Below, piece after piece: positions 36,048 through 43,718 of a stretch of 64,000 nucleotides of DNA. The notes beneath the pieces are model-generated. The model was not told where the DNA came from and ran no database searches. It worked only from the letters and a program-made list of their open reading frames with translations. Numbering within the stretch: the first letter of the stretch is position 1; each line of letters starts with the position of its first letter. Source of the DNA: UBA12170 sp964293475 (GTDB taxonomy: Bacteria > Bacteroidota > Bacteroidia > Bacteroidales > UBA12170); NCBI GenBank assembly GCA_964293475.1, contig CAXYYJ010000029.1, positions 1 through 64,000 on the forward strand. Direction: 5' to 3'. The position numbers and the translations under genes are program-made.

Positions 36048-36233
36048 ATGAAAACACGACTAATTATCGGTTATAGCATGGCCATTCTGGGTTGGGCTAT
36101 AATTTTCTGGAATGCTTTTGCTTATCTTAGCCAGTTCAATATGATCAAAATCAATATTGGAATTGGACTTATTTTGGCAGCTGTTGGGTCATTTCTAATT
36201 AAAAAGGGCAATGAAAAGCGAAGAACTTCATAG
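36048..36233 (+). CDS. Small two-TM membrane protein
   Basis: This 61-residue protein starts MKTRLIIGYSMAILGWAII and has two hydrophobic helices (about 5-25 and 36-52) with a basic end (KKGNEKRRTS). It has no recognised family. It lies in the cassette 52 nt after the first gene, and its spacing and membrane profile support a real gene. Confidence 0.55.
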   Translation: MKTRLIIGYSMAILGWAIIFWNAFAYLSQFNMIKINIGIGLILAAVGSFLIKKGNEKRRTS

Positions 36234-36296
36234 CTGTTAAGGATTGAATTAAAATATCAGTCCAAATTTTATTGTAGTTAAACTGATTGATGAAAA

Positions 36297-36983
36297 ATGA
36301 TACGGTTAAGAAATTTAAGTAAAGTATACAGAACCAGTGAGGTAGAAACCATTGCACTTCGCGATGTGAATCTTGAGGTTAAAAAAGGCGAGTTTTTAGC
36401 CATCATGGGTCCGTCGGGCTGTGGTAAAACTACCTTGCTCAATGTGCTTGGTCTGCTCGACTTCCCATCGGAAGGTACTTATTTTTTCAATGGCGAGAAT
36501 ATCACCTTTAAATCGGAACGTTTGCGGTCTCAGCTTCGAAAAACACATATGGGCTTTATCTTTCAGAATTTCAACCTTATAGAAGAACTCAATGTCTATG
36601 AAAATGTGGAACTTCCACTCATTTATATGGGGATGAAACTGCCGGAAAGAAAGGAGAAAGTGACTGCCATTCTCGAAAAAATGCAGATTATCCACCGAAA
36701 ATATACCTTCCCCAATCAGCTTAGCGGAGGGCAACAACAACGGGTTGCAGTGGCAAGGGCTGTGGTAGCAGCTCCACAGGTTATTTTAGCCGACGAACCC
36801 ACGGGTAATCTTGACTCAGCTCATGGCGAAGAAGTAATGCGACTGCTCGATGAGGTGAATAAATCGGGTACCACCATCATCATGGTAACTCATTCCCAGC
36901 GTGATGCGTCATACAGTAACCGGGTTTTGCGACTGTTCGATGGCCAAATTATTAATGAAAATATCCTTCAAAAGTTTTCATAA
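36297..36983 (+). CDS. ABC transporter ATP-binding protein (MacB/LolD type)
   Basis: The 228-residue ATPase has Walker A GPSGCGKT (38-45), a Q loop (FQNFNL), the signature LSGGQQQRVAVARA (about 139-152), Walker B VILADEPT and an H-loop histidine (MVTHSQ). This is the MacB/LolD/SalX subfamily of type VII mechanotransmission systems, which pair with FtsX-like permeases. It powers the 818-residue permease encoded 289 nt downstream, with a small gene between them. Confidence 0.96.
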   Translation: MIRLRNLSKVYRTSEVETIALRDVNLEVKKGEFLAIMGPSGCGKTTLLNVLGLLDFPSEGTYFFNGENITFKSERLRSQLRKTHMGFIFQNFNLIEELNVYENVELPLIYMGMKLPERKEKVTAILEKMQIIHRKYTFPNQLSGGQQQRVAVARAVVAAPQVILADEPTGNLDSAHGEEVMRLLDEVNKSGTTIIMVTHSQRDASYSNRVLRLFDGQIINENILQKFS

Positions 36984-36993
36984 TCAATAGGCC

Positions 36994-37260
36994 ATGGCAA
37001 GAGAAATAAAAATATTAATCCCCGACCAATTACCTGGTGAAGCACAGGAGATTTTCGTATATCGAAATAATAAGCCTGTAATGCAATATCGCAGCGAGAT
37101 ATTTCAATTCAACCCCTCCATGGTCAATTTTTCCAGAGCCGATTTTGTAAAAGAATGCATCGATAATTATGATACAAATTATGAAGTAGCTCATATTGAC
37201 TTGTTTAAACCCCACGAAATTGCAATAATATTTCAGCGGAAACAAAATGAAAACGGGTAA
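36994..37260 (+). CDS. Small unknown protein between ABC ATPase and permease
   Basis: This 88-residue soluble protein, beginning MAREIKILIPDQLPGEAQ, has no signal peptide or transmembrane segment and no family I recognise. It starts 10 nt after the ATPase stop and ends 12 nt before the permease ATG. This tight placement suggests it is translated with them and may be a cytoplasmic subunit or regulator of the transporter. Confidence 0.6.
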   Translation: MAREIKILIPDQLPGEAQEIFVYRNNKPVMQYRSEIFQFNPSMVNFSRADFVKECIDNYDTNYEVAHIDLFKPHEIAIIFQRKQNENG

Positions 37261-37272
37261 GGGGAGAAGCAC

Positions 37273-39729
37273 ATGCTGAAAAATGTAGTTAAAACGAGTT
37301 TTAGGTTTCTGAGTAAAAACAGATACTACACGCTGATAAACGTCCTGGGTTTGTCTTTGGGTCTGGGAACCAGTATATTGATTTTTATCTACATCACCGA
37401 CGAACTCAGTTTTGACAAGTTTCATAAAGATTACGAAAATATATATCGCGTTCAGGAGCGTTATGAATGGGATGATTATACCCAGGGCTGGGCCACCTGC
37501 GATGGAAGCATGGCTCCCCGAATTGCCCAAAGTCCGGTAGAGAATGTCAAAGTGTGCAGGCTCATGACTTATTTTAACCCCCCATTTCTCTACGCCAATG
37601 CACGTTCAGCCAATAGTGGTCAGGTAATTTTTGCCGATTCAGGTTTTCTCGATGTGTTTTCTTTTCCCATGGTCACATCTGTTGAAAATGCCAGCCTAAA
37701 CCACCCCTTCGATCTCATGATTTCCGAAAAAATTGCCCACCAACTATTTGGAGTAAGCAATGTCGTTGGCCAAAAGATTGATGCCGATGGTGAACAGTTT
37801 GTGGTAACTGGGGTTTTTAAAGAGGTTCCAACCCAATCGCACCTCAATTTCGATGTGGTTTTCTCTATGGAGCTGCTTCGTAAAGCATTTCCCGAGGTTG
37901 ACAGTGCAGGACCCATAGCATTTTATACTTATTTCAAATCGCCCGACCAAAAGTCGACCAATGAGTTGCATGATTATCTTGTGGCCAATCAAGCGAAGAA
38001 TGTAGCCAAATTATTGGCCATGGAAACCGATTCCACCAAAAAGAAAAACAACCTGATGGCCGATATTTTGTTTATCCCCATCAACGATATTCATTTAAAG
38101 AGCCACGCTGAGAAGGAATTTCAAACCAATGGCAATTACGACTACATATTTATTTACTTCACCATTGCCATTTTCATACTTCTTCTGGCTTCTATTAATT
38201 ATATAAACCTTGCTACAGCAAGTTCCATTATAAGGTCAAGAGAAATAGGGGTTCGGAAAATTCTGGGGGCGCAAAAGAAAAATGTCTTTTTCCATTTCAT
38301 CAGCGAGGCATTCATTCTGGTGCTCACGTCCACCGTAGCGGCTTTGGTTTTTGTGGAGCTAAGCTTCCCTACTTTCAATTCTTTTGTTGGTAAAAATCTG
38401 TCTGTCAGCATGATTTGGTCCACAGAGATTTTGGTTTTTATCATTTTAACTGTTGTGGTTTTAACCATTCTTTCGGGTTTTTACCCCAGCCTTTTCATGT
38501 CATCCTTTAATCCGCTCTCGGTTTTATCGAATCGATTAAATGCTCAAAAAAACAATAGACTCAACTTGATTTTGCGTCGAATTCTCGTCATTTCTCAATT
38601 CAGCATTGCGGTGTTTCTCTCCATAGCTAGTATTGTTGTTTTTCAGCAACTTAGCTTTATTAAAACCCAGGATTTGGGCTTCAAACGTGACCATGTAATG
38701 GTGGTTCCTCTTCATGGAGAAAACAGCCTTTTGCATTTGAACGAATTGAAGGACGATTTTCTGAAAACGAATGGCATTGTGTCGGTTACCGGCAGCAGTA
38801 ATATTCCGGGGGAAAGGTTTGGATATTACGGCATCTATCTACCCTCGCTTGAGCCATTGAGCGATACGAGTAGCAAAGGAGCTAAATCAGGCCCTTATTT
38901 GGGAATGCGGATGCTCTGTGTCGATCACGATTTTTTGAGCTCATTTGGCTTTGAAATTGTCGAGGGACGAACTTTCAATGTCGATATTTGGTCAGATAGC
39001 AATGCTTTTATCCTGAACGAAGCCGCGGTGAAAAAATATCAGATTGACAGGCCCATTGGCAAGGATGTCATCTTTAACTATGCCGTGAATCAACCCAAAA
39101 AGGGAAAAATTATTGGAGTGGTAAAAGACTTTCACTATGCATCATTGCATTCGGAAGTAGAGCCACTTATGATTCAAATTTTTCCCCCGTTTTATCGCTA
39201 CGTTATTCTAAAAGTTGAGGCAGAAAATTCCACAGCCCTCATTGGTGAAATTGAAAGAAAATGGTATAAACACCTGCCGCACACCCCATTCCGATATAAT
39301 TTTCTCGACGAATCCTACAATGAAATATATTCAGCCGATAACAGGCTTGGGCGAATTTTTTATTTCTTTACGGTGGTTGCCTTATTTTTGGCTGCATTGG
39401 GCTTGTATGGCCTGGTGGCTTTTATCTCCGAGCAGCGAAAAGCAGAAATAGGAATACGTAAAATTTTAGGGGCTTCCATCGGAAGGCTCATGTTTACCAT
39501 GTCGCGCGAGTTTGTACTGCTCATTTTTGTAAGCAATGTAATTGCCTGGATTCCAGCCTGGTATTTTATGAAGAGCTGGCTCAGTGGCTTTGCCTTCCGA
39601 ATTGAGCTTAGTATTTGGCCTTTTGTCTATACCAGCGTTCTCTCGCTTCTCATCGGTCTGATTACCATTAGTATAAAGACCTGGCTCACTTCCAAAGCCA
39701 ATCCGGCAGATATTCTCAGCAATAAATAA
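37273..39729 (+). CDS. FtsX/MacB-like ABC permease with duplicated module
   Basis: The 818-residue permease starts with one transmembrane helix (~21-43), a large MacB-type periplasmic core, then three helices around 285-405. The pattern then repeats: a helix near 435-455, a second periplasmic core and three C-terminal helices (~690-800). The FtsX signature is visible in both halves (SREIGVRKILGAQKKNVFFHF and KAEIGIRKILGASIGRL). Duplicated permeases of this kind are common in Bacteroidota and move lipids, lipoproteins, peptides or toxins, usually outwards. It ends the cassette, 6 nt from the stop codon of the convergent gene. Confidence 0.92.
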   Translation: MLKNVVKTSFRFLSKNRYYTLINVLGLSLGLGTSILIFIYITDELSFDKFHKDYENIYRVQERYEWDDYTQGWATCDGSMAPRIAQSPVENVKVCRLMTYFNPPFLYANARSANSGQVIFADSGFLDVFSFPMVTSVENASLNHPFDLMISEKIAHQLFGVSNVVGQKIDADGEQFVVTGVFKEVPTQSHLNFDVVFSMELLRKAFPEVDSAGPIAFYTYFKSPDQKSTNELHDYLVANQAKNVAKLLAMETDSTKKKNNLMADILFIPINDIHLKSHAEKEFQTNGNYDYIFIYFTIAIFILLLASINYINLATASSIIRSREIGVRKILGAQKKNVFFHFISEAFILVLTSTVAALVFVELSFPTFNSFVGKNLSVSMIWSTEILVFIILTVVVLTILSGFYPSLFMSSFNPLSVLSNRLNAQKNNRLNLILRRILVISQFSIAVFLSIASIVVFQQLSFIKTQDLGFKRDHVMVVPLHGENSLLHLNELKDDFLKTNGIVSVTGSSNIPGERFGYYGIYLPSLEPLSDTSSKGAKSGPYLGMRMLCVDHDFLSSFGFEIVEGRTFNVDIWSDSNAFILNEAAVKKYQIDRPIGKDVIFNYAVNQPKKGKIIGVVKDFHYASLHSEVEPLMIQIFPPFYRYVILKVEAENSTALIGEIERKWYKHLPHTPFRYNFLDESYNEIYSADNRLGRIFYFFTVVALFLAALGLYGLVAFISEQRKAEIGIRKILGASIGRLMFTMSREFVLLIFVSNVIAWIPAWYFMKSWLSGFAFRIELSIWPFVYTSVLSLLIGLITISIKTWLTSKANPADILSNK

Positions 39730-39735
39730 ACGGTT

Positions 39736-42195
39736 TTATTCCACTAAGTTAAACGCTGGTTTAACTGGTAAGGTGAGTGTGAGCCGGAACGATACATTGT
39801 CCATAAATTTTGCATAGCTATAGGCTCCATAGCGGTAAGTTGCGCCAACCCCAAGTTTGTATAAAGTCAGGTTTAGTAAGCTGTTGATGAGTATTCCGCT
39901 TTCAAAATAGCCTTTCTCCATGGTATTGAAAGAGATATTTCTGTGTAATTCGGGTTTCGATAACCACCCAAAACCCACATTGGTAATTAACATCAGCTCA
40001 GGTTTGAATTTTTTCCCCTGATAGAGCAAATTTCCGAAATTGTGCGAAAAGAATCCGGATACATATCTGTCCGAAAGAAACTCGAAAGAACTCATGCTGC
40101 CAAAGCTCGATGGAACAAAGAAACTGGCTATTCCATAGGTGCCGGGACCGCGATACAAATTGGTATGTGGAATATCTCCAATTACAACTCCGCCTTGAAG
40201 GTCAAAAGTGGTTTCGCCCAAATACTTGGTATAGAAACTCTTAGTGATTCGAAGGTCGAAGCGATGATAGTTATAATCGCCGCCAAATAGTCCTTTTATG
40301 CCTTTATAATAATTGAAATAAACCACTGGATATCTGGTTCCCATACTCATCATCATCCGGCTGTTATCCATATATCGTTCCTTGTAAGCAATGCGAAAAC
40401 CCATCTGTATCTCGCTGAAAACAAAATGATTGCTCGAATCGCCACCTACCGAAGGCATAAAATAGTAACCATAATCGCTGGCTTTCGAATCTAAACGAAG
40501 GCCCACATTGGCAAAAACGAAACGAAGGGTTCTGAAGCGAAGAAATAATTCCTTGCGTTCGGTATAATTGGCCCGGGAAACAAAGAAGTCTTTAAATGTT
40601 TCGGGGTTAAAAACCGTCAGCTGATTGTTGTAAAACTCAGTTCCCGCGGTTTCCATAAAGTCTTTGGAATAGGAAGCAAATATTTTGAGTGCATAAGGAC
40701 GGAAGAGCAGGAACTGACCATCGAATCCATATTTGGCTTTTTCTGCCCTGAAGGCATAGGCACCATAGCCTCCAAGCTCCCATTTGGTGCTGATTCTTTT
40801 GTTGGTGCGAATTCCGGCTCCGGCCCAAAATCCTTCGTAATTATTGTAGCCCACAAATTTGTTCAGCGGAATGTCAAACTTTCCCCAGGGTATTTTTCCC
40901 GTAAAAATAGTTTCGGCTTGCTTCACTTTCTTGTCAAAATTCATAGCCTGACCCACACTGTCCATAAACTCATAGGTGCGTTTATTGCGATTTGTCAGAC
41001 TGTCAACTCTGTATTGATCCCAGAACTGGTCATTTTTATAGCCTGCATTTGGGTCAAGTTCGATTTCGGCAAACGAAAACTGTCGTTTAACCAATTCCGG
41101 ATTCAGTACAATGTCTCTGTGATAGCTTTTCCCAATTCCTATAAAATTGGCCTGCTCTCCGCCTTTCGACTGAGCAGTCATATTATTAAAAATGATATTG
41201 GTATTCAGCTGAATGGGAAACCAATGCCCTTCAATGAAGTCATACATTTGCTGAATTTCGATATTAAAGCCCAAATCGCCTGAAGCAGGACCGGCTTTAA
41301 CGTTGGCAATTGCCCATTTATTGGTGCTGATGTTTAACACTCCTTTCAAACCGTCGAAATTGGTGTTGGAGTAGGGGACAAAGCTAATGGAGAAAATAGT
41401 ATCGCCCTGGGCAGAATAGGTTGTATCTTCCATCTGAAAATAATATTTATTCAGACTGCCCTGGCTTATGGGGTTGATATAATGGTTATTCACCATATGA
41501 ATAATTTCGTCGTAGAAGGATGTGGATTGAATTTGTGAAACTACAAATACAATCAGCGGGTCTTTGAGTCCGGATACTCTCGAAGCAATTATCTTTTCAT
41601 GATTTCGCTCCGGCGCCAGGAATTTTTTCTCAACCACATTCTCCATAATCAGAATGTCTTTGTCTTTAACCATTTCGCTGATTGTGCCAATGCTGTCGGG
41701 GATTTCAAGAATAGAATCGGCCTTCTGAACATGCTCCATATCCAGCGTAACAACCATTTTATCGTAGCTGGTATAGGCAAAGCTCTGAAGTTTTTTTGGG
41801 TTATTGGTATCGCGATATAGAACCACATTTTTAATGATCCGGTGGGCTGGATTGTCGCCCGGAGTTATTTCGAGCTCGGTTAGCAAATATGACTTGCGCT
41901 TCAATTTTATTTGAATCCGGGAAGTTTTGGTGCCCAGAATGTATTCAAGCTTTTCGTAGCCCACAGATGTTATCAAAAGCATCTGAGTGTTTTCGGGAAC
42001 AGAAATCTGAAATTTGCCGTCAATATCGCTCGAAACGCCGGCTTTCCCATCGGGTGTAATGATATTGACAAAGGCCAGCGATTCTTTTGTTTCCTCGTCG
42101 GTTATACTTCCCGACAGGGTTTTATTTTGCCCAAAGGCCAATTGAGATACAAGTAAATATAGCGTAAACAGGGTTGTTATGGTATAGTTCTTCAT
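39736..42195 (-). CDS. DUF5686 / carboxypeptidase-regulatory-like outer membrane protein
   Basis: From the ATG at 42195 the product is 819 residues with a signal peptide (hydrophobic stretch ending SQLAFGQ). A carboxypeptidase-regulatory-like beta-sandwich follows (about 25-105: LSGSITDEETKESLAFVNI to GYEKLEY), and the rest is a DUF5686-type region. The C-terminal ~400 residues are rich in aromatic beta strands like an outer membrane barrel. This resembles TonB-receptor-associated proteins of Bacteroidota of unknown function. The start at 42255 is rejected because the TATCTTTG element at 42224-42231 lies within that extension. Confidence 0.85.
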   Translation of the reverse strand: MKNYTITTLFTLYLLVSQLAFGQNKTLSGSITDEETKESLAFVNIITPDGKAGVSSDIDGKFQISVPENTQMLLITSVGYEKLEYILGTKTSRIQIKLKRKSYLLTELEITPGDNPAHRIIKNVVLYRDTNNPKKLQSFAYTSYDKMVVTLDMEHVQKADSILEIPDSIGTISEMVKDKDILIMENVVEKKFLAPERNHEKIIASRVSGLKDPLIVFVVSQIQSTSFYDEIIHMVNNHYINPISQGSLNKYYFQMEDTTYSAQGDTIFSISFVPYSNTNFDGLKGVLNISTNKWAIANVKAGPASGDLGFNIEIQQMYDFIEGHWFPIQLNTNIIFNNMTAQSKGGEQANFIGIGKSYHRDIVLNPELVKRQFSFAEIELDPNAGYKNDQFWDQYRVDSLTNRNKRTYEFMDSVGQAMNFDKKVKQAETIFTGKIPWGKFDIPLNKFVGYNNYEGFWAGAGIRTNKRISTKWELGGYGAYAFRAEKAKYGFDGQFLLFRPYALKIFASYSKDFMETAGTEFYNNQLTVFNPETFKDFFVSRANYTERKELFLRFRTLRFVFANVGLRLDSKASDYGYYFMPSVGGDSSNHFVFSEIQMGFRIAYKERYMDNSRMMMSMGTRYPVVYFNYYKGIKGLFGGDYNYHRFDLRITKSFYTKYLGETTFDLQGGVVIGDIPHTNLYRGPGTYGIASFFVPSSFGSMSSFEFLSDRYVSGFFSHNFGNLLYQGKKFKPELMLITNVGFGWLSKPELHRNISFNTMEKGYFESGILINSLLNLTLYKLGVGATYRYGAYSYAKFMDNVSFRLTLTLPVKPAFNLVE

Positions 42196-42535
42196 ATAGA
42201 AATAGTGTGATTCTTTTTTATTGCAAAGATAATGGATAATGAAACTCCCGAACATAGGAAAACCAACCAGCAGGGCAAATAATTGGGCTTATTAATTACT
42301 TAAAATGTTGAAAGGACAACAAATGATACCCTGTGGTTGGTTTTACAATTTACATCTTGCTTTTGAGAACTTTTATCGAACGTAATGAGACCGTGGTTAC
42401 TTGTTTTAAATTGTTGAAGTATTGACCACATTGGAAAAAACCTAAGTCAATAACAGCCAAATAATTATTCGATGTATAAAGGTAAAAAATGAATTTTGTT
42501 AAATCAAGGGTTGAAAATTAATTTTTCGAAATTTT
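42196..42535. other. 340-bp intergenic region
   Basis: Apart from the -7 element at 42224-42231 and an AT-only 12-bp palindrome (AAAATTAATTTT, 42514-42525) near the purM stop, I see no gene, RNA or repeat here. No strong terminator follows purM. Confidence 0.5.
42224..42231 (-). promoter_or_regulatory. -7 element of the DUF5686 gene
   Basis: On the minus strand this reads TATCTTTG, matching TAnnTTTG. It predicts a leader of about 22 nt to the ATG at 42195. The -33 element is weak. Confidence 0.5.
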
Positions 42536-43714
42536 TTAGGCACTGTGGTAAATAAAATCTCCAACTTGGCTCGAAATGGTTAGCTTTTTTGCATTGGATG
42601 ATTCAACCCGACCAACTATTTGTGCATCAACACCAAAAGATTTGGATATTTGGATGATTTCCCCAGCTATTTCCTCCGGAACGTACAATTCCATACGATG
42701 ACCCATATTAAAAACCTTATACATCTCTTGCCAATCGGTTTTCGATTCTTCCTGAATCATGCGGAAAAGCGGCGGAATGGGAAACAATTGGTCTTTTATT
42801 ATGTGCAAATTGTCGACGAAATGCAGAATCTTTGTTTGGGCACCCCCGCTGCAATGAACTATTCCATGTATTTGTGGTCGAAGCCGATCCAATACTTTTT
42901 TTATAATGGGGGCATAAGTTCTTGTGGGTGATAATACGAGCTTACCAGCATCGATTCCTGAAATGGTAGTTGAATCGGTGAGTAGTTTTTTGCCAGCGTA
43001 AACGAGTTGCTCGGGTATTGAAGGATCGAAGCTTTCGGGATATTTCGAAGCCAGAATTTTTGAGAAAACATCGTGACGGGCGCTGGTTAAACCATTGCTA
43101 CCCATTCCGCCATTATACTCTTTTTCGTAAATGGCCTGGCCATAGCTGCTCAATCCCACAATCACGTCGCCCGCCATTATTCTGGAATTATCAACCACAT
43201 CGGCCCGTTTCATTCGGGTGGTCACGGTGCTGTCAACAATAATAGTTCTTACCAAATCGCCCACATCGGCAGTTTCCCCGCCAGTGGAATAAATATTGAC
43301 ACCCCATTTTCTTAGTTCGTCCAGCAATTCTTCGGTGCCATTGATAATGGCAGAAATTACCTCCCCGGGAATCAGGTTTTTATTTCGCCCAATGGTCGAT
43401 GAAAGTAAAATGGAATCGGTGGCACCCACACAAATCAAGTCGTCGAGATTCATAACCAGGGCGTCCTGCGCAATTCCCTTCCATACCGACAGGTCACCGG
43501 TTTCTTTCCAATACATGTAGGCCAGCGACGATTTTGTTCCTGCTCCATCGGCATGCATTATGGTGCAATAATCCTCATCACCCCCTAAAATATCGGGGAT
43601 GATTTTGCAAAAAGCTTTGGGAAACAGACCTTTGTCAATGTTTTTTATGGCGCTGTGAACATCTTCCTTCGAAGCCGATACGCCCCTTTGATCGTATTTG
43701 GATGCTTTTGTCAT
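42536..43714 (-). CDS. purM: Phosphoribosylformylglycinamidine cyclo-ligase (AIR synthase)
   Basis: From the ATG at 43714 the protein is 392 residues, longer than the ~345 of E. coli PurM but usual for Bacteroidota. It has AIR synthase family text: YDQRGVSASKEDVHSAI at the N-terminus, the HADGAGTKSSLAY motif near 51-63, and MNLDDLICVGA. The enzyme closes the imidazole ring in step 5 of purine synthesis, using ATP. It starts 4 nt after the stop of the upstream OmpA-like gene and may be co-transcribed with it although the two have no obvious functional link. The longer frame to 43753 overlaps that gene and is less likely. Confidence 0.9.
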   Translation of the reverse strand: MTKASKYDQRGVSASKEDVHSAIKNIDKGLFPKAFCKIIPDILGGDEDYCTIMHADGAGTKSSLAYMYWKETGDLSVWKGIAQDALVMNLDDLICVGATDSILLSSTIGRNKNLIPGEVISAIINGTEELLDELRKWGVNIYSTGGETADVGDLVRTIIVDSTVTTRMKRADVVDNSRIMAGDVIVGLSSYGQAIYEKEYNGGMGSNGLTSARHDVFSKILASKYPESFDPSIPEQLVYAGKKLLTDSTTISGIDAGKLVLSPTRTYAPIIKKVLDRLRPQIHGIVHCSGGAQTKILHFVDNLHIIKDQLFPIPPLFRMIQEESKTDWQEMYKVFNMGHRMELYVPEEIAGEIIQISKSFGVDAQIVGRVESSNAKKLTISSQVGDFIYHSA

Positions 43715-43718
43715 AGAA

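Noticed and set aside
42196..42535. Riboswitch near purM
   Set aside because: The gap lies downstream of purM (minus strand), not upstream, and no purine-type pairing core was seen.
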